From: Oceanospirillaceae bacterium
Lineage (GTDB): Bacteria; Pseudomonadota; Gammaproteobacteria; Pseudomonadales; Oceanobacteraceae
NCBI GenBank assembly: GCA_002723385.1
Contig: PBNY01000096.1
Location: forward strand, 58,096 to 122,095
Reading direction: 5' to 3'
DNA length: 64,000 bases
This document shows, piece after piece, positions 35,756 through 45,154 of the stretch. Within the stretch, counting starts at the first letter, position 1. Every line of letters begins with the position of its first letter. Made by a program: the position numbers and the translations under genes. The notes beneath the pieces were generated by a model that had not been told where the DNA came from, did no database searches, and saw only the letters and a program-made list of their open reading frames with translations.

Positions 35756-36910
35756 TCAGACTAACGCCGCTCTCCAACCATCCAGAAATGTACGTTTGGC
35801 ATCGTCCATTGAGCCGTCAATATCCGCTGCCAGTACAATCAGCTCCAGCCGACTGTCTTCTGCGAGCTGATCTCCGCCGTCCATTTCTGTCAGCATGCCT
35901 TCACGCAGGTTAAAAATTCGACGTCCTTCGTCGGTGTTGAGCACGGCTTTGGCGCGTTCAACCTCCAATCCTCCCAGCCAGGCGCGAATCGCGGCCAGGC
36001 TGAAGATCCACTCCGGGCGGATCAACCAGCCAACACTCAACATGCCATCGGCCAGGTTGTCGATCATGTGATAGTCCTGATCATCCCCGCGCTTCACCGG
36101 GTTGGTCAGATCCAGCACCATGGACAGGCTGGAAGCTGCGTTCGGTTGTAATGAGCCAACCGGCGACGTACCAGGGTTCGAGATCAATGCAGGGGGAGCC
36201 GCAGAGATCACATTGTTGGTGTCAGACTCAGCCGCGCCAGCTTCCTTCATTGAGACAGCACTGCGCTGTAACAACACGATGTCCAGTTCGCCGTGACGGA
36301 TACGTGCTTCCGTCAACGCCGGGTGCCCGTTATCCACACGCTGCTGGTTCAGTTCATTCACCAACGCATCAAACGCGATCCAATCGGACTCAGTCGCTAG
36401 ATCGGATTTGTTCGCCACCAGCAAATCCGCGACGGTGAGCTGGTCGGCGTAGATGGCGTGCTGACGGTATTTCGGTTTGGATAAATGCCGGGGGTCGACC
36501 AGCGTTAGCGTGGCTCCCAGCGACAGTACGTTGGCGTAGGCTTCCCCTCTCAGGCTATCTAGCAACTCGGCCGGGTGACCCAGCCCGGTCGGTTCAATCA
36601 GCAAGACATCCGGCTTTTCCCGTGCGATCAGCCAGTTCATGCCAATCTGGAATGGCAAACCGGCGGCACAGCACAGACACCCACCGGGCACTTCACGAAT
36701 GGCAACGCCAGAACCATCTTGTGCCCGGGTTTGAAGAATCGCTCCATCAACACCGATTTCACCAAACTCATTCACCAGTACCGCCCACTTTTCATTCTCT
36801 GGTTTCTGCTTCAGCAAGTGCATGATCAGGGTGGTCTTTCCTGTGCCCAGGAAGCCGGTGATCACATGGGTACGTACCCGTTTTTGCACAGCGGGTGTGG
36901 AATCGGCCAA
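35756..36910 (-). CDS. COG0523 (CobW/YjiA-like) metal-handling GTPase
   Basis: About 384 aa if it starts at TTG 36910, which has GGAGA seven bases upstream and places the P-loop ~18 residues in, as in relatives. An ATG at 36958 lacks an RBS. Visible: ITGFLGTGKTTLIMHLL (Walker A), VNEFGEIGVDG, metal site GGCLCCAAGLPF (CXCC), EPTGLGHP and NKSDL. COG0523 GTPases deliver or chaperone metals such as Zn, Co or Ni. The C-terminal CobW domain is present but its usual His-rich loop is not. No Zur-regulated partner is visible. Confidence 0.88.
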   Translation of the reverse strand: MADSTPAVQKRVRTHVITGFLGTGKTTLIMHLLKQKPENEKWAVLVNEFGEIGVDGAILQTRAQDGSGVAIREVPGGCLCCAAGLPFQIGMNWLIAREKPDVLLIEPTGLGHPAELLDSLRGEAYANVLSLGATLTLVDPRHLSKPKYRQHAIYADQLTVADLLVANKSDLATESDWIAFDALVNELNQQRVDNGHPALTEARIRHGELDIVLLQRSAVSMKEAGAAESDTNNVISAAPPALISNPGTSPVGSLQPNAASSLSMVLDLTNPVKRGDDQDYHMIDNLADGMLSVGWLIRPEWIFSLAAIRAWLGGLEVERAKAVLNTDEGRRIFNLREGMLTEMDGGDQLAEDSRLELIVLAADIDGSMDDAKRTFLDGWRAALV

Positions 36911-37084
36911 GGTAAAATCTCCAAAATCAGACAGGGGAGGGAGGATAGCAACGTCCATTTTTGTAAGCCAATCAGGGCCGCTAATCGCCTGCAACGCACT
37001 GTTGCGAACAAAACCCGTAACGGGAATCACTGCCCAACGACGAAACCACAGCCATTTCCGATCTGCAGCCGAGGCGAGCGAATC

Positions 37085-38023
37085 ATGATCCGACTATTCC
37101 TGTTACTGAGCGCCCTGATAGCCAGCCTCACCCACGCAGGCGATAACCTGCAACGTATTCGTTTTGACCAACAGGGGCTGCAAATACAGTACGACCGCGA
37201 CCTGAGCCTGCGTCAGAAACAACGCCTGTATCGCTGGCTCCAGCAAATCACGGCTGATTTTGTGGTCGGCTTCGGCCAGCTGCCGCGTGATCGCATTCGC
37301 ATCCGGATCAAGAAAACCGCCGCCAATGAACCGGTTCCCTGGGGACAGGTCAATCGCAAGGTCACCAACGAGATTCTGTTTCTGGTCGATCCGGATTTTT
37401 CCTTCGATGACTTCGCCAGCGACTGGACCGCCTACCACGAATTCGCACACTTGCTGATACCCTATCGCGGCAGTGGCGACTTGTGGCTGTCTGAAGGGTT
37501 GGCCAGCTACTACCAGAATCTGCTGCAGGCCCGCGCCAACCGCTTCAGCGAAGAACGCATGTGGGAAAAACTGTTGGCCGGGTTTGAGCGCGGTCATGAG
37601 GACCGGGAGTGGAACGGGACAGATTTGGAATCCGTCGGTGATAATCTGGGCGTCACGCGCCAAAACATGCGCACCCACTGGAGCGGGGTTCTGTATTGGC
37701 TCACCATGGATACCAATCTCAGAACCGAAGGCAAGCACTCGGTAGATTCGTTGCTCGCTGACTTGAAAAACTGCTGTCAATTACAACAATTGCCTGCGCG
37801 TCAGCTGGTGATGAAGCTGGATCAACTGGCCGGTTTTAAATCGAAAGATCCTCGTGGCTTTGAACACCTGTTCGATGAGTACCGCAGCAGCCTCTCGATG
37901 CCAGACCACAAACCCGTGCTGCAGCGACTGGGTGTGGAATACCGAAGCTGGTTTGGTGGCATCCGGTTTGATCCGGATGCCGAGCTGGCGCCAGTGCGTC
38001 AGCAGCTGGCCCAACACCCCTGA
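37085..38023 (+). CDS. Exported gluzincin-type metalloprotease-like protein
   Basis: 312 aa with a signal peptide (MIRLFLLLSALIASLTHAG). Zinc-protease signature HEFAH (AYHEFAHLLIPYRGSGDLWLSEGLASYY, residues ~118-142) with the downstream Glu in LSEG gives the HEXXH...E arrangement of gluzincins (peptidase MA clan). The flanking helical region resembles M1/M61 catalytic-domain helices, but the large extra domains of those families are absent. Probably a small periplasmic peptidase; substrate unknown. It is divergent from the COG0523 GTPase. Confidence 0.8.
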   Translation: MIRLFLLLSALIASLTHAGDNLQRIRFDQQGLQIQYDRDLSLRQKQRLYRWLQQITADFVVGFGQLPRDRIRIRIKKTAANEPVPWGQVNRKVTNEILFLVDPDFSFDDFASDWTAYHEFAHLLIPYRGSGDLWLSEGLASYYQNLLQARANRFSEERMWEKLLAGFERGHEDREWNGTDLESVGDNLGVTRQNMRTHWSGVLYWLTMDTNLRTEGKHSVDSLLADLKNCCQLQQLPARQLVMKLDQLAGFKSKDPRGFEHLFDEYRSSLSMPDHKPVLQRLGVEYRSWFGGIRFDPDAELAPVRQQLAQHP

Positions 38024-38036
38024 CAGGTCGCCTCTG

Positions 38037-40577
38037 CTAGCCCAACTCACGCAGGACTTGCTGCGGTGCCACAGTGACGGTTTTCCGCAGCAGGGTGCTG
38101 CCCAAGGCCGCCAAGGCCGCCGAGGCGATTAACGGCAGCCATAACCAGATCCAGCCCAGTGATTGCCAGGGGATATCCAGCACCGCCGTGTAAAGCCCGT
38201 AAATCAGCGCTTCCGAGGCCAGCAACGCCAGTACCGACGCGATCCCGCCCAGCAGCGCAAATTCGGTCAGCTGTGCCCGACGGATCATGCGCGTACTGGC
38301 ACCCAGCGTGCGCAGCAAGCCACCTTCGCGCAAGCGTTCGCTGAGGCTGGCAATCAACGCCGACACCATCACCAGTACCGCCGCAATCAGAACGATCACC
38401 AGAATCAGTTCCACCGCCATCGTCAGCTGCATCAACAGTGTCTGCGGCTGCCCCAGCAGAGCCTGCATATCAAGGATATTGACCGCCGGGTAATCCCGAA
38501 TCAGTTGCGTCAGTTTGGCCTGTTCGTCCACGGGGACATGAAAGCTGGTGATATAGCTTGGCGGCAGGCGCTCCATGATGTCGTTGGAGAACACCATAAA
38601 GAAGTTCGGGCTTAACGAGCCCCAGTCCACCTGTCGAATGCTGCTGACAGTCGCCTCGAAATCAACCCCGGCTGCCCGAAAGCCAAGTGTATCCCCAAGT
38701 CCAACACCCAGACGCTCAGCCAAACCGGCTTCGATCGAGAGTTGCCCATTTTGCTGCTGCATGGCCCAGTCACCGGCCACTACGCGATTGGAATCGGCCA
38801 GTTTCTCGCCAGCGGTCAGGGCCAGATCGCGATCAATCGATCCGATATGAGACAACCCCAACTGCTGGATTGTCTGATCATTAATGGTCAGCAAACGCCC
38901 CGGCACCATGGGGTAAATATCCGAATGTCTGAAGCCTTGCTGCTCCAGCGACGCCACAAAGGCATCGCGCTCGTAACTCTGGATATTCAACGCAAAGACG
39001 TTCGGGGCATTTTCCGGCAGACTCGCTTGCCAGTCCGCCAGCAAGTCGTTGCGCAACATCGCGATCACCACCATGACTTGCAGCGTCAGTGAGAAAGCCA
39101 GAATCTGACTGGCCGTCTTGCGGCTGTCACGACTCAGATGCTGCCAGGCAAAACGCCAACTCAGAGGCAAATCGACCTGGGTCAGTCGCTGGCGCATGGC
39201 CCGAATACCCAGTTGCAGCAAACCCAGCAGCACCAGTACCAGTGTCGAGCCACCGGCCATCACCCACAGCGTCAGGACGCCATCGCCAGTAAAGACCCAC
39301 AACATCAAGGCCAGTGATCCCAACGCCAATCCAGTGAGCGCCCAACCTGCCAGTGGCACCGGTGCCAGATCACGGCGCAGCACTCGCAACGGCGCCACGT
39401 TGGCCAGCGGTAGCAACTGCGGAACACCAAAACCAAGCAAGGTGATCAGTCCCGAACTCAGGCCCAAAACCCAGGCAGACAGTGGCGCTGACGGCAAATC
39501 CCCCGTCGGCAACAAGTCAGCCAGCATCCACAGCATCGCCTGTTGCAGTCCCAACGCCAACAGACCACCAGTGATGGCGGCCAGAATTCCCAGCGCCACC
39601 AGTTGCCACAGATACAACCGCAACACATCGTCACGATGCAAACCGAAGGTGCGCATCAGGGCACTGATATCAAAATGCCGACTGGCATAACGCTGGGCAC
39701 TGATGGCCACAGCAATACTGGCCAGTACCACCGCCAACAGCGACGCCAGGGCCAGGTAACGCTGGGCACGATCGAGAGACTCCGCCATGCGCTGATTGCC
39801 CTGTTGCAGAGTCTCGAACGACTGTCCAGCCTCCAGTTCCCAATCGGTCTGAACCGCTTGCAACTGCTCGGCTGCGCCGCTCAGCATCAGGCGATAGTTC
39901 AGGCGACTGCCGGGCCCCAGCAGCGGGCTGTTCTGAATATCGTCCCAGTGCACCATCATCCGTGGCGAGAGACTGTAGAAACCGCTGCCCCGGTCGCTTT
40001 CTTCCGCAATGATACCCGTCACACGAAATGGCTGGCCGCCCAGCCGCAGCTCATCGCCCAGTTCGGCTTGTACCAGCGCCAGCAGCCGGGGCTCCACCCA
40101 GGCTTCGCCGCTTTTCGGGCCTTGTGTTTGAGGGACGGGCGCTTGCTCTGCGGCTTGCTGATCGGGCATCAAGGTCAGCGTGGCTTTCATTGGATAGCCG
40201 CTATCCACCGCCTTGATCGCCGCCAGCGTCATGTTGTCGCCACGGCCCAACACCACACTCGGGAACGTCAGTGTGCGCGCGACATCCAGACCGCGCTCGA
40301 CGGCATCCTGTCTCAGGCCATCGTCGATGATACGGGTCGACTTGAGGCGCATATCCGCACCCAGCCAGGTAGTCGACTTGTCGTCCAGAGCCAGCTCCAG
40401 ACGTGAGCTGAACAGGGAAATGCCCGTTGCGGACGTCACAGCGATCAGTAACGCCAGCAAAATCAGGGTCAGCTCACCACTGCGGGCTTCACGCCACAGC
40501 AGTCTCAGCGCCAGCCGCCATTGGCTGGCCAGATTCATGCGGGTTGCCGAGGGAGGGGAAATACCAGCGTCCGTCAT
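38037..40577 (-). CDS. ABC transporter permease, YbbP/FtsX-MacB type
   Basis: 846 aa from the ATG at 40577 (ATGA overlap with the ATPase gene). About ten transmembrane helices in the FtsX double arrangement: an N-terminal helix (~35-55), a large periplasmic domain, four helices (~285-430), a second set (~440-470), a second periplasmic domain (~510-700), and three C-terminal helices with the FtsX pattern VLVMVSALIASLSERLREGGLLRTLGAS. Together with YbbA it matches the E. coli ybbA–ybbP unit, always next to tesA. A mechanotransmission-type exporter or lipid/enzyme release system is suspected. Confidence 0.9.
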   Translation of the reverse strand: MTDAGISPPSATRMNLASQWRLALRLLWREARSGELTLILLALLIAVTSATGISLFSSRLELALDDKSTTWLGADMRLKSTRIIDDGLRQDAVERGLDVARTLTFPSVVLGRGDNMTLAAIKAVDSGYPMKATLTLMPDQQAAEQAPVPQTQGPKSGEAWVEPRLLALVQAELGDELRLGGQPFRVTGIIAEESDRGSGFYSLSPRMMVHWDDIQNSPLLGPGSRLNYRLMLSGAAEQLQAVQTDWELEAGQSFETLQQGNQRMAESLDRAQRYLALASLLAVVLASIAVAISAQRYASRHFDISALMRTFGLHRDDVLRLYLWQLVALGILAAITGGLLALGLQQAMLWMLADLLPTGDLPSAPLSAWVLGLSSGLITLLGFGVPQLLPLANVAPLRVLRRDLAPVPLAGWALTGLALGSLALMLWVFTGDGVLTLWVMAGGSTLVLVLLGLLQLGIRAMRQRLTQVDLPLSWRFAWQHLSRDSRKTASQILAFSLTLQVMVVIAMLRNDLLADWQASLPENAPNVFALNIQSYERDAFVASLEQQGFRHSDIYPMVPGRLLTINDQTIQQLGLSHIGSIDRDLALTAGEKLADSNRVVAGDWAMQQQNGQLSIEAGLAERLGVGLGDTLGFRAAGVDFEATVSSIRQVDWGSLSPNFFMVFSNDIMERLPPSYITSFHVPVDEQAKLTQLIRDYPAVNILDMQALLGQPQTLLMQLTMAVELILVIVLIAAVLVMVSALIASLSERLREGGLLRTLGASTRMIRRAQLTEFALLGGIASVLALLASEALIYGLYTAVLDIPWQSLGWIWLWLPLIASAALAALGSTLLRKTVTVAPQQVLRELG

Positions 40578-41275
40578 GACTGGCTCTCCAGTTCTTCCAG
40601 ATGACCGTCGACCATTTGCACCTGCCGCTGACAACGTGCTGCCAGGGCCGGATCATGCGTCACCAGTACCAGCGTGGTGCCCAGCTCGGCGTTCATGGTG
40701 AACAGCAGATCCTCGACCTGCTTGCCGGTGGCACGATCCAGATTGCCGGTGGGCTCGTCAGCAAACAGGATTTTCGGGGTTCCGGCAAAGGCACGAGCGA
40801 GCGCCACGCGCTGCTGCTCACCGCCGGACAACTGATTCGGGTAATGATCGACACGATGATCCAGCCCCACCTTGGCCAACAGTTCCAGCGCCTGTGACCG
40901 AGCTTTGGGCTCGGAACGAATCTCCAGTGGCAGCATCACATTTTCCAGTGCGGTCAAACCCGGCAATAACTGGAAATTCTGAAACACAAAGCTGACACCC
41001 TGTGCTCGTACGGCAGCGCGCTGGTCTTCATCCAGCTGGTCGAGGCGCTGTCCCAAGAGGGTCAATTCACCCGATGTGGGCAAATCCAGACCAGCCATGA
41101 TGCCCAGCAAGGTGGACTTACCACTGCCAGAAGCACCGACAATGGCCAGACTGACGCCGGACTTGATGGTCAGGTTCAAGCCTTTCAGTATGTCGAGGGG
41201 GCTACTGCCTGCTCGAACGGACTTGCCAATATTGACCAGTTCCATGGCATTCTTGGCATCATCCACTATGCTCAT
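40574..41275 (-). CDS. ABC transporter ATP-binding protein, YbbA/LolD type
   Basis: 233 aa from the ATG at 41275. The longer frames run through the divergent tesA and have no RBS. Walker A VGASGSGKSTLLGIMAGL, Q-loop FVFQNFQLLPGL, signature NQLSGGEQQRVALARAF, Walker B KILFADEPTGNLD and H-loop VTHDPALAARC are all intact. Partner of the permease downstream, divergent from tesA. Confidence 0.93.
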   Translation of the reverse strand: MSIVDDAKNAMELVNIGKSVRAGSSPLDILKGLNLTIKSGVSLAIVGASGSGKSTLLGIMAGLDLPTSGELTLLGQRLDQLDEDQRAAVRAQGVSFVFQNFQLLPGLTALENVMLPLEIRSEPKARSQALELLAKVGLDHRVDHYPNQLSGGEQQRVALARAFAGTPKILFADEPTGNLDRATGKQVEDLLFTMNAELGTTLVLVTHDPALAARCQRQVQMVDGHLEELESQS

Positions 41276-41327
41276 GTCGGAATAAGAAGAATCTGACGAA
41301 CAATCAGATGTTGAGGAGAATGTGCTC

Positions 41328-42002
41328 GTGTCGCTCGTTTCAGTTTGCATACGTAATTTCAAAGCCCTGCTGCTGGTCACTCTCTGTCTGGGCTTGTCTG
41401 TGGCCCAGGCCGAAGATGCTCCGTCGTGGAAGCGTCCACCGGTCGTTCTGGTGGTTGGTGATAGCATTAGTGCAGGTTTTGGTATCCCGGTTCAACAGGG
41501 TTGGGTGACCTTATTGGAGCAGCAGCTGCAACAGCGCGTTCCGAATGTCAAAGTGCTGAACGCCAGCGTCAGTGGTGACACCACACAAGGCGGCGTCGCG
41601 CGTCTGCCCAACTTGATCAAGGAACACCAGCCAGACCTGTTGATGATTGAGCTGGGCGGTAACGACGGCCTGCGCGGAACACCGCTTCAGGTCATCAACA
41701 AGAACCTGGAAACCATGATTGATCATGCCGAACAGGAAGGTGTGATGGTGATGTTGCTGGGTATGCAGATTCCGCCCAACTATGGCCCCGACTACGCTCA
41801 GGGCTTCGCCAACATTTACTCCAAACTGGCCAATCAACGCGATACTTTTCTGGTGCCCTTTCTGCTTGAAGGCATCGCCACGAAGCCTGGCATGATGCAG
41901 TCCGACGGCATCCACCCAACAGTGGAAGCCCAGCCGATCATGACCAAAGCCGTGATCGATGCACTCGATATCTGGATCGAATTTGTCACGAACCAGGGCT
42001 AG
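41328..42002 (+). CDS. tesA: Periplasmic SGNH esterase/thioesterase TesA
   Basis: 224 aa starting at GTG 41328 (GAGGAG nine bases upstream; GTG 41322 is too close). Signal peptide LLLVTLCLGLSVAQA. SGNH blocks: VVGDSISAGFGI (Ser), VSGDTTQGG (Gly), ELGGNDGLRG (Asn) and DGIHPTVEAQ (Asp-His). E. coli TesA (acyl-CoA thioesterase I/protease I/lysophospholipase) has the same blocks and the same divergent YbbA neighbour. Confidence 0.93.
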   Translation: MSLVSVCIRNFKALLLVTLCLGLSVAQAEDAPSWKRPPVVLVVGDSISAGFGIPVQQGWVTLLEQQLQQRVPNVKVLNASVSGDTTQGGVARLPNLIKEHQPDLLMIELGGNDGLRGTPLQVINKNLETMIDHAEQEGVMVMLLGMQIPPNYGPDYAQGFANIYSKLANQRDTFLVPFLLEGIATKPGMMQSDGIHPTVEAQPIMTKAVIDALDIWIEFVTNQG

Positions 42003-42028
42003 ACTGACGTCCATCTTCGAACTCGACG

Positions 42029-42874
42029 ATGGACATCGCCATGACAAACGCCGCTCCTGAATCCTTCCAGCCGATGCTGGATCTGGCCTTGCAACTGGCT
42101 CGCGAGGCCGGAACCGTCATCAGCCAGATGCGCAGCCAGCTGGAAATCAACTTCAAATACGACGGCTCCGAGCTGGTCACCCAGGCTGATGTCGCCGCCG
42201 ACAAACTGGTCAGTGAAGGGATTCAGAACACGTTCCCGGATCATAACCTGCTCTCCGAGGAGCTGGGGCCAGAAAACCCGACCGACTGCGATCACCTGTG
42301 GATCATCGACCCGATCGATGGCACCGTGAATTACGCCCATCAGCACTATCAGGCTGCGGTATCCATCGCCTACTACTACCAGGGCGAAGCCAAGGCTGCC
42401 GTGGTTCATTGCCCCTTTCTGAACGAAACCTTCTCGGCATTGGCGGGCCAGGGTGCCTGGCTGAACGACCAGCCAATCCAGTGCTCGACCAAAACCGAAT
42501 TGCACCGCGCTCTGGTCGCGACCGGCTTCCCGTACTCCAAAAACACGGTTGATCACCTGATGTCACGTTTGCGAGTCGCCATCAGCCACTGTGCCGACGT
42601 ACGTCGTCTGGGTTCCGCTGCTCTCGACATGTGTTGGGTCGCGTGTGGCCGCATGGATATCTACTACGAGAACGTCAAGCCGTGGGACATGGCCGCCGCC
42701 CAGTTGATCGCCCGTGAGGCAGGCGCCCGTTTTGGCCACATTCATCCGTTGGCGGACGATGAAAACGCCGAACTGACCAGCACCAACGTGCTGCTCTCAA
42801 CCCCGGCCCTGTTTGACGAGATGCAATCGTTGTTGCGTCAGGCCGATCTGGACAGCGGTGCTGTTGCGAAGTAA
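42029..42874 (+). CDS. Inositol monophosphatase-family phosphatase
   Basis: 281 aa. Metal-binding motifs SEELGPEN, WIIDPIDGTVNY (DPIDGT) and a C-terminal WDMAAAQLIAREAGA. Family members hydrolyse inositol phosphates, 3'-phosphoadenosine phosphate or fructose-1,6-bisphosphate. The sequence resembles SuhB/inositol-1-phosphatase more than CysQ but does not settle the substrate. An ATG at 42041 is an alternative start. Confidence 0.88.
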   Translation: MDIAMTNAAPESFQPMLDLALQLAREAGTVISQMRSQLEINFKYDGSELVTQADVAADKLVSEGIQNTFPDHNLLSEELGPENPTDCDHLWIIDPIDGTVNYAHQHYQAAVSIAYYYQGEAKAAVVHCPFLNETFSALAGQGAWLNDQPIQCSTKTELHRALVATGFPYSKNTVDHLMSRLRVAISHCADVRRLGSAALDMCWVACGRMDIYYENVKPWDMAAAQLIAREAGARFGHIHPLADDENAELTSTNVLLSTPALFDEMQSLLRQADLDSGAVAK

Positions 42875-42924
42875 TTCTGACGAGCAGCCGGACACGACTG
42901 TTTCGGCTGCCTGACTTATTCACT

Positions 42925-43992
42925 TTACTGACTCAGATACAGTGCCAATGCCGCCGGAACGCGCCTCTGCTCCTGTTCAGAAAAGTGCTGCTGCAACCAG
43001 CGGTTCAGTGCATCACGGTTCTCGTCACTGAGGTCCGTCCCGTATTCACCTTCGAGCAACCGGTTTCGATACTGTGCGTAGTCGTCCAGCCGTTGCTGCC
43101 AGTCCTGATGTTGTTGATCCAGACTGGCCAGGCGCTTGGCAGCGGCTTCTCCCCACTGGCGCGTACGGTATTCATACTTTTGCTGTTCCAGAGTATCAGC
43201 ATCCAGCCCCTGGGCCTGCCATACCTGTTCCTGCCGATGCATGTTGCGCAGAGCATGGCTCTTTTGTCGCGATGACTGCAGTTCGGGTGGCAGCGATTGC
43301 TCCAGCGCCTGAATGTCGGCTTCAGAAGCCCCGTTTTGCTGCAGCTGACGACGTGCCAGCAGGTGTCTATCGAGTGTTTCATCTGCACCGAAGAAGGCAA
43401 CAGCGACCGTTTCATCAAAGAACTCCCGGCGTAAACGCTCGACCCATTCAAGGCGTTGAGCCAGCACATCCGCATCGGACTGCACCACGCTGCGTCCGGT
43501 GCGATCGTCGTATTGGCCTAGTGCTTCACGGTAGTCCAGATAGCGTTGTAGCAACGCAGCCACTTCCGCTGACGCAGGCTCATCAAGTGTTTCAAACTGT
43601 GCCTGCATGGCCAGCAGAATCTGGTCCAGTGACCATTCGCCTTGCAGTGACAGCCAGCTGTCAAACCACTGACGCAAGGCACGATCAACAATCAGATGAC
43701 CATCGGGGCCAACCCACAATCGGCCATCCATGCGCGCTTCCCAGAACGTTTGCGTTATTTCCCCCGTTAATTCCGCTATCGGAGCCAGTGTCGAATGACG
43801 GTTGACAAGATCGGTTTCAAACTCAGCCTTGGGCGAGAGCGTTGGGATTGATTCGGCAGGCTGGGCCAGCTTCACCGGGGACAGATCCCCGGTGGCTGGC
43901 AGTGTGTTGCTCAGGCTCCCCAAACCGGAGAACCAGCTGGCGGCAACCACTGCCACAATGGCCAGCGCTCCCCATAACAAGCGGGAGGCCAT
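42925..43992 (-). CDS. lifO: Lipase-specific foldase (lipase chaperone)
   Basis: 355 aa: N-terminal membrane anchor (LLWGALAIVAVVAASWF), Ala/Pro linker, then an all-helical periplasmic domain rich in Gln. The family signature region is RLRREFFDETVAVAFFGADE (residues ~187-206), equivalent to the RXXFDY motif. It folds the cognate lipase in the periplasm before type II secretion. It lies 3 bp downstream of the lipase, the standard order. Confidence 0.92.
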   Translation of the reverse strand: MASRLLWGALAIVAVVAASWFSGLGSLSNTLPATGDLSPVKLAQPAESIPTLSPKAEFETDLVNRHSTLAPIAELTGEITQTFWEARMDGRLWVGPDGHLIVDRALRQWFDSWLSLQGEWSLDQILLAMQAQFETLDEPASAEVAALLQRYLDYREALGQYDDRTGRSVVQSDADVLAQRLEWVERLRREFFDETVAVAFFGADETLDRHLLARRQLQQNGASEADIQALEQSLPPELQSSRQKSHALRNMHRQEQVWQAQGLDADTLEQQKYEYRTRQWGEAAAKRLASLDQQHQDWQQRLDDYAQYRNRLLEGEYGTDLSDENRDALNRWLQQHFSEQEQRRVPAALALYLSQ

Positions 43993-43995
43993 GGC

Positions 43996-44937
43996 TTACA
44001 GACCTGCTGTTTTGAGACGATTGGCGTGGGTACGGAAGACCGTCAGCGGATCGGTCTCGGTCAGATGGTGAATGCCCAGAGTCTGATTCACCTCATCCAG
44101 ATGGTTCATCCGGAAATCATCGCGAATCACCATGCCCAGACGCGCCGAGCAGGTGCTTACCAGACCATCATTCGCAACACCCGCCGGAAAGAATAGCGCA
44201 CCAACGGTGGTGATGCTCTCAAGAGGGTCCAGCACATTGGTAAGGGGTTTGGCGCCCGCCCAGGAGTAGTAACGCACGCCGTTCACTTCATGGTCACCTT
44301 CACCACAGGCTGACGTCGGAATACCCTGTGGATGTTGTTGATTGAAAGCCAGCGCATCTTCCGTGGTCAGAGCCGCCATCGCTGCAATGGCATCCTGCTG
44401 GTAACCACCGCCCGACAGGAAGTCGATTGCCGTTGCCAGTGCATTGGCCAGCGATTCAACCACGCCGGTCAAGGCAGAACCGCCTTCGTACCATTCATTG
44501 ATACCATCAGCGACAGCAGAGCCCTTGTTCACGCCCGAGATCGAGGTCACCGATGCCACCAGATCGGGACGAACGGACGCAACGTAGCGGGAAGTCGGGC
44601 CGCCGTGACTGTGTCCAATCAGGTTCACTTTCTCGGCACCGGTAATGGCCAGCACCTGTTCCACCTCCCGGATCAGCTGCTCCCCTCGAACGTCCGTGGA
44701 ATTGGAGTTGGCGACCGAGGTCAGAAACACCACCGCTCCATCAGCGCGCAAGGTTTCCGGCACCTTGTACCAGTAGTCCACGCCCAGTAGCGAATCGAAC
44801 CCGAACAGCCCATGGGCAAGCACAATCGGATACCGAGTCGCGGTGTAGCCTTCCGGCTGATCCGACATCGCCATGGACTGCATGGGCAGTAGAATCAGCA
44901 TCAGACATGCCATCACCATCCTGTTGATCACTTTCAT
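43996..44937 (-). CDS. lipA: Secreted triacylglycerol lipase (family I, foldase-dependent)
   Basis: 313 aa from the ATG at 44937 (CCGGAG upstream). Signal peptide VMACLMLILLPMQSMA; oxyanion region PIVLAHGLFGFDSLLGVDYWYKVP; nucleophile GHSHGG (Ser110); two Cys (TSACGEG and LVSTCSARLG) that form the conserved disulfide in this family; C-terminal His in LGIHHLTETDP. Requires the foldase encoded next. Exported by Sec, then type II secretion. Confidence 0.95.
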   Translation of the reverse strand: MKVINRMVMACLMLILLPMQSMAMSDQPEGYTATRYPIVLAHGLFGFDSLLGVDYWYKVPETLRADGAVVFLTSVANSNSTDVRGEQLIREVEQVLAITGAEKVNLIGHSHGGPTSRYVASVRPDLVASVTSISGVNKGSAVADGINEWYEGGSALTGVVESLANALATAIDFLSGGGYQQDAIAAMAALTTEDALAFNQQHPQGIPTSACGEGDHEVNGVRYYSWAGAKPLTNVLDPLESITTVGALFFPAGVANDGLVSTCSARLGMVIRDDFRMNHLDEVNQTLGIHHLTETDPLTVFRTHANRLKTAGL

Positions 44938-44981
44938 AAACACTCCGGATTTTATTTTGATTATTTATTTTTATTCATAAG

Positions 44982-45012
44982 TGACTTGAGTCAATTTCAT
45001 TTTGATCAAAAT
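44982..45012. promoter_or_regulatory. Two palindromes upstream of the lipase gene
   Basis: TGACT-TG-AGTCA (44982-44993) and a perfect 14-bp palindrome ATTTTGATCAAAAT (44999-45012) lie 45-75 bp before the lipase ATG. They are embedded in a very AT-rich stretch. Likely regulator binding sites. Confidence 0.4.
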
Positions 45013-45154
45013 ATCATCTGATCCAAAGGTCAGACCGGGCCAAGACAAGCCAGCGCCCGGCAAAAGCGTGGAATTGGTTCACACTTAGAGAAATGTGCCA
45101 AACAAATCTCCGGGTTTGCTGTCGCATCTCAACGATGAAAAAAAGGAGTGAGCA

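Noticed and set aside
39543..40406. Gln/Arg/His-rich 287-aa frame opposite the ABC permease
   Set aside because: Antisense shadow of hydrophobic Leu/Ala codons.
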